Assembly (NCBI GenBank): GCA_049325095.1
Contig: JBMOPO010000016.1
Span: forward strand, 1-11,676
Length of the DNA: 11,676 nt
DNA from: JAGPUQ01 sp049325095
Lineage (GTDB): Bacteria; Pseudomonadota; Gammaproteobacteria; Pseudomonadales; Porticoccaceae
Reading direction: 5' to 3'
A program made the translations under genes and the position numbers. Shown here one piece after another: positions 8,426-11,676 of this stretch. The stretch's first letter is position 1; each line of letters starts with the position of its first letter. The notes under the pieces are model-generated. The model saw only the letters and a program-made list of their open reading frames with translations. It searched no databases and was not told the origin of the DNA.

Positions 8426-9175
8426 TCAGGCCACCGCCTCCAGCAGCCAGCCGTAACCCTTTTCCTCGAGCTCCAGGGCCAGCTCGCGGCCGCCGGAGCG
8501 CAGGATCCGGCCGCCCGCCAGCACATGGACGCGGTCCGGCACCACATGGTTGAGCAGCCGCTGGTAGTGGGTCACCAGGACGATGGCGCGGTCCGGCGCG
8601 CGCAGCGCGTTGACGCCGTCGGCCACCACCTGCAGGGCGTCGATGTCGAGCCCGGAGTCGGTCTCGTCGAGCAGCGCCAGGCGCGGTTGCAGCAGCAGCA
8701 GTTGGAGGATCTCGTTGCGCTTTTTCTCGCCGCCGGAAAAACCCTGGTTGACGCCGCGCTTGAGGAATTCGGGATCGAGCTGTACCCGCTTGCAGGTCTC
8801 CCGCGCCAGCTTGATGAATTCGACCGCCGACAGCGCGGCTTCGCCGCGCGCCGTGCGGATGGCGTCGAGGGATGCGCGCAGGAACTCCATGTTGGACACC
8901 CCGGGGATCTCCACGGGGTATTGGAAGCCGAGAAACAGCCCGGCGCGGGCGCGCGCCTCGACCGGCAGGGCGAGCAGATCCCGGCCCAGGTACTCGACGC
9001 GGCCGCCGGTGACCTCGTAGCCCTCGCGGCCGGCCAGTACCGCGGCCAAGGTGCTCTTGCCCGAGCCGTTGGGCCCCATGATGGCGTGCACCTCGCCGGC
9101 CCGGATCTCCAGGTCGATTCCCCTGAGGATGGGGGTGCCGCCGACTTGGACGTGCAGATCAGTGATTTTCAGCAT
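8426..9175 (-). CDS. sufC: SufC, Fe-S assembly ABC-type ATPase
   Basis: Encodes 249 residues, the family's normal length (E. coli SufC 248). It is a soluble ABC ATPase that dimerises within SufBC2D and drives the conformational change needed for cluster assembly; it is not a transporter and has no membrane segments. Motifs are Walker A GPNGSGKST (34-42), Q-loop region LGFQYPVEIPGVSN (82-95), ABC signature FSGGEKKRNE (146-155), Walker B LALLDE (166-171) followed by the D-loop SGLD (174-177), and the H-loop histidine in VTHYQRLL (H203). The ATG at 9175 lies 22 nt after the sufB stop, with a GGGAG ribosome site in the gap. The next gene, sufD, begins one base after its stop. Confidence 0.97.
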   Translation of the reverse strand: MLKITDLHVQVGGTPILRGIDLEIRAGEVHAIMGPNGSGKSTLAAVLAGREGYEVTGGRVEYLGRDLLALPVEARARAGLFLGFQYPVEIPGVSNMEFLRASLDAIRTARGEAALSAVEFIKLARETCKRVQLDPEFLKRGVNQGFSGGEKKRNEILQLLLLQPRLALLDETDSGLDIDALQVVADGVNALRAPDRAIVLVTHYQRLLNHVVPDRVHVLAGGRILRSGGRELALELEEKGYGWLLEAVA

Positions 9176-9197
9176 GAATCCGTGTACTCCCGGGCGC

Positions 9198-10643
9198 TCA
9201 GCCCACCGCGCCTTCCAGACTGACTTCCAGCAACTTGCCGGCCTCGACGGCGAACTCCATGGGCAGCTCGCGGAAGACTTCCTTGCAGAAGCCGTTGACG
9301 ATCATGGACACGGCCTTTTCCGGATCCAGGCCGCGCTGGCGGCACAGGAACAGTTGATCCTCGCTGACCTTGGAGGTGGTCGCCTCGTGCTCCACCGTCG
9401 CCGTGGGGTTGCGGCTCTCGATGTAGGGAAAGGTGTGCGCCCCGCAGCGATCGCCGATCAGCAGCGAATCGCACTGGGTGTGGTTGCGCGCATGGTCGGC
9501 GCCCGGCGTGATGTGCACCAGGCCGCGGTAGGAGTTCTCCGCCCGCATGGCGCTGATGCCCTTGGAGACGATGGTCGAGCGGGTGTTGCGGCCGACGTGG
9601 ATCATCTTGGTGCCGGTATCGGCCTGCTGGCGGCCGCGGGTCAGGGCCACCGAATAGAATTCGCCGACGGAGTGATCGCCCTGCAGGATCACCGAGGGGT
9701 ATTTCCAGGTGATGGCCGAGCCGGTCTCGACCTGGGTCCAGGAGATACGGGCGCGCTCGTGGGCGATGCCGCGCTTGGTGACGAAGTTGTAGATGCCGCC
9801 GCGGCCCTCGGCATCGCCCGGGTACCAGTTCTGCACCGTGGAATACTTGATCTCGGCTCCCTTCAGCGCCACCAGCTCGACCACCGCCGCGTGCAGTTGA
9901 TTCTCGTCGCGCTGGGGTGCGGTGCAGCCCTCCAGGTAGGAGACATGGCTGCCTTCGTCGGCGATGATCAGGGTGCGTTCGAACTGTCCGGTGTGCCGGG
10001 CGTTGATGCGGAAATAGGTGGACAACTCCATCGGGCAGCGCACACCCCTGGGGATGTACACGAAGGAGCCGTCGCTGAACACCGCCGAGTTCAGGCCGGC
10101 GAAGAAGTTGTCGTGCAGGGGCACCACACTGCCCAGATATTTGCGCACCAGCTCGGGGTGTTCGCGCACCGCCTCGGAGATGGAGCAGAAGATCACCCCC
10201 GCCTCGGCCAGTTTGTCCTTGAAGGTGGTCACCACGGACACGCTGTCGAACACGGCATCGACCGCCACCCCGGCGAGCATGGCCTGCTCGTGCAGGGGGA
10301 TGCCCAGCTTGTCATAGGTGCGCAACAGTTCGGGATCGACCTCGTCGAGACTTTGGGGCCCCTCTCCGGGACGGCGCGGGGCCGAGTAATAGGAGATTGC
10401 CTGATAGTCGATGGGCGGATAGTGGACGTGCGCCCAGGTCGGGTGTTTCATGGTCCGCCAGTTGCGGAAGGCCTTGAGGCGCCAGTCCAGCAGCCACGCG
10501 GGCTCCTGCTTGCGGGCCGAGATGAAGCGGACGGTGTCCTCGTCGAGGCCGGGCGGCAGGGTGTCGGACTCGATCTCGGTGATCCAGCCGGCCTCGTAGC
10601 CGCCGTGGACGGCGCGCTCGATGGGACCCACATTTTCAACCAT
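9198..10643 (-). CDS. sufB: SufB, Fe-S scaffold subunit
   Basis: Encodes 481 residues (E. coli SufB 495). SufB is the principal scaffold subunit that receives sulfur from SufE and builds the cluster at its interface with SufD. Highly conserved segments are KHPTWAHVHYPPIDYQAISY (66-85), FFAGLNSAVFSDGSFVYIP (180-198), YLEGCTAPQRDENQLHAAVV (236-255), NWYPGDAEGRGGIYNFVTKR (272-291) and NHTQCDSLLIGDRCGAHTFP (387-406). C391 corresponds by alignment to the essential C405 of E. coli SufB and E420 to its E434. The start at 10643 is preferred because GGGAGG lies 6 nt upstream; an in-frame ATG at 10715 would add 24 residues with no family similarity. First gene of the operon, transcribed away from the divergent Rrf2 regulator. 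Confidence 0.97.
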   Translation of the reverse strand: MVENVGPIERAVHGGYEAGWITEIESDTLPPGLDEDTVRFISARKQEPAWLLDWRLKAFRNWRTMKHPTWAHVHYPPIDYQAISYYSAPRRPGEGPQSLDEVDPELLRTYDKLGIPLHEQAMLAGVAVDAVFDSVSVVTTFKDKLAEAGVIFCSISEAVREHPELVRKYLGSVVPLHDNFFAGLNSAVFSDGSFVYIPRGVRCPMELSTYFRINARHTGQFERTLIIADEGSHVSYLEGCTAPQRDENQLHAAVVELVALKGAEIKYSTVQNWYPGDAEGRGGIYNFVTKRGIAHERARISWTQVETGSAITWKYPSVILQGDHSVGEFYSVALTRGRQQADTGTKMIHVGRNTRSTIVSKGISAMRAENSYRGLVHITPGADHARNHTQCDSLLIGDRCGAHTFPYIESRNPTATVEHEATTSKVSEDQLFLCRQRGLDPEKAVSMIVNGFCKEVFRELPMEFAVEAGKLLEVSLEGAVG

Positions 10644-10732
10644 GACCAGCCTCCCGCGAACTCGCTGCACTGGACATCCCGGGCTTCCGGCAAGCACAGC
10701 AAGGTGATGCTGCAAGCCTAATGGATACGCCC

Positions 10733-10762
10733 TTGGTATTCAATACCCCACAGGTATACAAT
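10733..10762. promoter_or_regulatory. Divergent promoter/operator for the suf operon and its Rrf2 regulator
   Basis: Three alternating half-sites form two overlapping palindromes: GGTAT-TCA-ATACC (10735-10747) and ATACC-CCACA-GGTAT (10743-10757). The same segment offers promoter elements. On the plus strand, TTGGTA (10733-10738) pairs with TATACA (10755-10760, 16-nt spacer) or TACAAT (10757-10762, 18-nt spacer), giving a leader of roughly 30 nt for the regulator. On the minus strand, TTGAAT (10738-10743 complement) or TTGTAT can serve as a -35 towards sufB, but the -10 is not clear. A palindrome overlapping both promoters, next to an IscR-like regulator, suggests binding by that regulator and joint control. 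The binding itself is inference. Confidence 0.55.
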
Positions 10763-10794
10763 GGCTCGCCAGTGGACAGCCGCGGCCATCGATC

Positions 10795-11262
10795 ATGCTC
10801 AAAGTGGGGCGTCTCGCCGACTACGGAATCCTGATCCTGCACCACTTGGGCCGGGTCCGGCCGGCGCGGCTGTCCATGGAGTCGCTCGCCGAGCTCACCC
10901 AGGTGCCCCTGCCCACGGTGCGCAAGCTCACCCGGCTGCTCGCCGAGGCCGGTCTGGTGATCTCCAAGCGGGGTCCCCTGGGCGGCTATCAACTGGCGCG
11001 GCCGCCGCAGCAGATCAGCCTGGCGGATGCCATAGCCGCCATCGAGGGGCGGCCGGCGCTGACCGCCTGTGCGAGCGAAAACGGCCACTGCGACATCGCC
11101 GCGCGCTGCGCACTGGCGTCGCGCTGGCGCGGCGTCAATGCCCTGGTTCTGCAGGTGCTGGAGCAGACCTCGCTGCAGCAGCTCAGTGCGGGCGGACCCA
11201 CCCCCCGGCTGCCGCCCCCCCTGCGCACGCCGATCTGTCCGGACCCGGGTGCGGCCGGCTGA
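10795..11262 (+). CDS. Rrf2/IscR-family SUF system regulator
   Basis: Encodes 155 residues and resembles the SUF-system Rrf2 regulators of Xanthomonas-like gammaproteobacteria (TIGR02944 type). Residues about 5-68 form the winged helix: LADYGILILHHLG (7-19), LAELTQVPLPTVRKLTRLLA (31-50) as the HTH, and RGPLGGYQLAR (59-69) as the wing. Cysteines C92, C99 and C105 (C-X6-C-X5-C, in CASENGHCDIAARC) match the cluster-ligand region of IscR, whose spacing is C-X5-C-X5-C, so an Fe-S cluster sensor is likely. The last 25 residues are a Pro/Gly-rich tail with one more cysteine. The ATG at 10795 is the only in-frame start near the domain; no strong ribosome site precedes it. It is divergent from sufB across 151 bp with palindromic half-sites, so it probably adjusts suf expression and its own to Fe-S supply. 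Confidence 0.9.
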   Translation: MLKVGRLADYGILILHHLGRVRPARLSMESLAELTQVPLPTVRKLTRLLAEAGLVISKRGPLGGYQLARPPQQISLADAIAAIEGRPALTACASENGHCDIAARCALASRWRGVNALVLQVLEQTSLQQLSAGGPTPRLPPPLRTPICPDPGAAG

Positions 11263-11290
11263 AGGCCCAATCCGGCCTCGTCGGGACAAG

Positions 11291-11402
11291 AATAGCAATC
11301 CCTGCGAAAGCGGCCGGTTTCTCTCTATAATGCAGCAATTATTGCATTTTTATTGCAATTCTATTTTTCTCTCTTCATGGAAAGCGCTGTAATTCTGGCA
11401 AT
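11291..11402. promoter_or_regulatory. AT-rich block with perfect TATAAT and GCAAT/ATTGC palindromes
   Basis: This block is strikingly AT-rich beside its GC-rich surroundings. It holds a perfect TATAAT hexamer (11326-11331) without a good -35 at 16-18 nt. Six copies of GCAAT or its complement occur: 11295, 11335 and 11355 and 11398 as GCAAT, 11341 and 11352 as ATTGC. They make the palindromes GCAAT-T-ATTGC (11335-11345) and ATTGCAAT (11352-11359); the two ATTGC copies start 11 bp apart, one helical turn. This looks like a regulated promoter or a protein-binding region, but no credible gene follows on either strand. It may be part of acquired DNA. Function unknown. Confidence 0.4.
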
Positions 11403-11558
11403 AACACCATAAAATTCACTGCCTCGCCGTACTTTCCGCTTCTGCCATCCGCTGCGCGGGGCCCGCTCGGCCGCCCGGTGGATTTCAGCCCCCAGGCCGG
11501 AAGCGAAGCGCATCCGGCGCCGTCCCCGCGCCGCCTGCCGGTCCTTGCACCTGTCAGC
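11403..11558. other. Non-coding stretch with no recognisable gene
   Basis: Part of a 414-bp interval after the Rrf2 gene (11263-11676) without a supported coding region. This piece returns from AT-rich to GC-rich composition and contains only short out-of-context open frames with no family resemblance or ribosome sites. No tRNA, rRNA or clear terminator was seen. A TGTCAG at 11552 immediately precedes the 25-bp repeat array and could be the outer tip of a mobile element. Confidence 0.5.
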
Positions 11559-11676
11559 GATCGCCACTATGGAGCCATTTCGGGATCGGGTTAATGAAGC
11601 CAGCGGATGATCGGGTTATTGGCGCCACCCTGTGATCGGGTTAATGGGGCCAGGGCCGGATCGGGTTTATCGAGCC
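11559..11676. repeat. Five direct repeats with exact 25-bp period, running off the window
   Basis: Units begin at 11559, 11584, 11609, 11634 and 11659, each starting GATCG. The consensus is GATCGGGTTAATGGNGCCA followed by about six variable bases. The first unit is degenerate (CCACT in place of GGTTA) but keeps GATCG and ATGGAGCCA in register. The fifth is cut by the window end. The block resembles arrays of protein-binding sites. Multiple spaced repeats near the tips are known for IS21-family elements, and direct repeats also occur as replication iterons; neither is proven because no transposase or replication gene is in the window. The divergence of the outermost copy fits an edge. Confidence 0.85.

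Noticed and set aside
10644..10715. Longer sufB start adding 24 residues
   Set aside because: The GGGAGG ribosome site sits 6 nt before the ATG at 10643, and the extra residues show no similarity to SufB N-termini known to me.
9051..10721. A 556-codon plus-strand open frame opposite sufC and sufB
   Set aside because: No family motifs; it is complementary to strongly conserved SufB and SufC sequence, so it is explained as an antisense frame.
10761..11330. A 189-codon plus-strand open frame over the Rrf2 gene
   Set aside because: It lies one frame off the Rrf2 reading frame, which holds the winged helix and cysteine motif. The composition is shadow-like.
11361..11567. A 68-codon minus-strand open frame in the region after the Rrf2 gene
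   Set aside because: It has no recognisable domain and spans a sharp change from AT-rich to GC-rich DNA. I could not find support for it as a gene.
11559..11676. The 25-bp repeats as a CRISPR array
   Set aside because: Conserved cores are about 19 bp with only about 6 variable bases between them, far too short for spacers, and no cas genes are present.

Overview
The window is a dense, high-GC chromosomal segment from what is probably a gammaproteobacterium. The inference rests on a SUF-type Rrf2 regulator, a proteobacterial-style sufBCDS gene set with SufE (not SufU) and a long-form SufT, and a gene for an archaeal-type class I aldolase next to a short-type glucan phosphorylase. A Chromatiales/Ectothiorhodospiraceae-like source fits, but the sequence alone does not prove it.

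Layout, left to right. Positions 12-158 hold five consecutive perfect hairpins, the last overlapping the 3' end of a MarR-family regulator gene (150-587, minus). A 144-bp divergent intergenic region separates it from two plus-strand carbon-metabolism genes: class I fructose-1,6-bisphosphate aldolase (732-1781) and alpha-glucan/glycogen phosphorylase (1897-4461). A short GC hairpin at 4463-4482 lies between glgP and the convergent SUF cluster.

The SUF iron-sulfur cluster assembly operon fills 4498-10643 on the minus strand, transcribed sufB-sufC-sufD-sufS-sufA-like-sufT-sufE. Gaps or overlaps between genes are +22, +1, -4, +18, +2 and -1 nt, so it is almost certainly one transcript. SufS with SufE supplies persulfide sulfur, SufBCD is the scaffold with its ATPase, the A-type protein carries clusters, and SufT is an accessory maturation factor. 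A divergent Rrf2/IscR-family regulator with three candidate cluster-ligating cysteines (10795-11262, plus) shares a 151-bp intergenic region with sufB. That region holds three alternating GGTAT/ATACC half-sites, a likely Fe-S-sensing switch controlling both directions.

From 11263 to the end (414 bp) I see no convincing gene. It contains an AT-rich block with a perfect TATAAT box and six GCAAT/ATTGC motifs (11291-11402), a GC-rich stretch without recognisable features (11403-11558), and a strictly 25-bp-periodic direct repeat array (11559-11676) that runs off the window and may be one end of a mobile element.

The coding part is ordinary housekeeping metabolism. No defence, toxin-antitoxin or CRISPR system is visible. 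The signals that known genes do not explain are the hairpin array at the left edge and the two repeat-rich blocks at the right edge.
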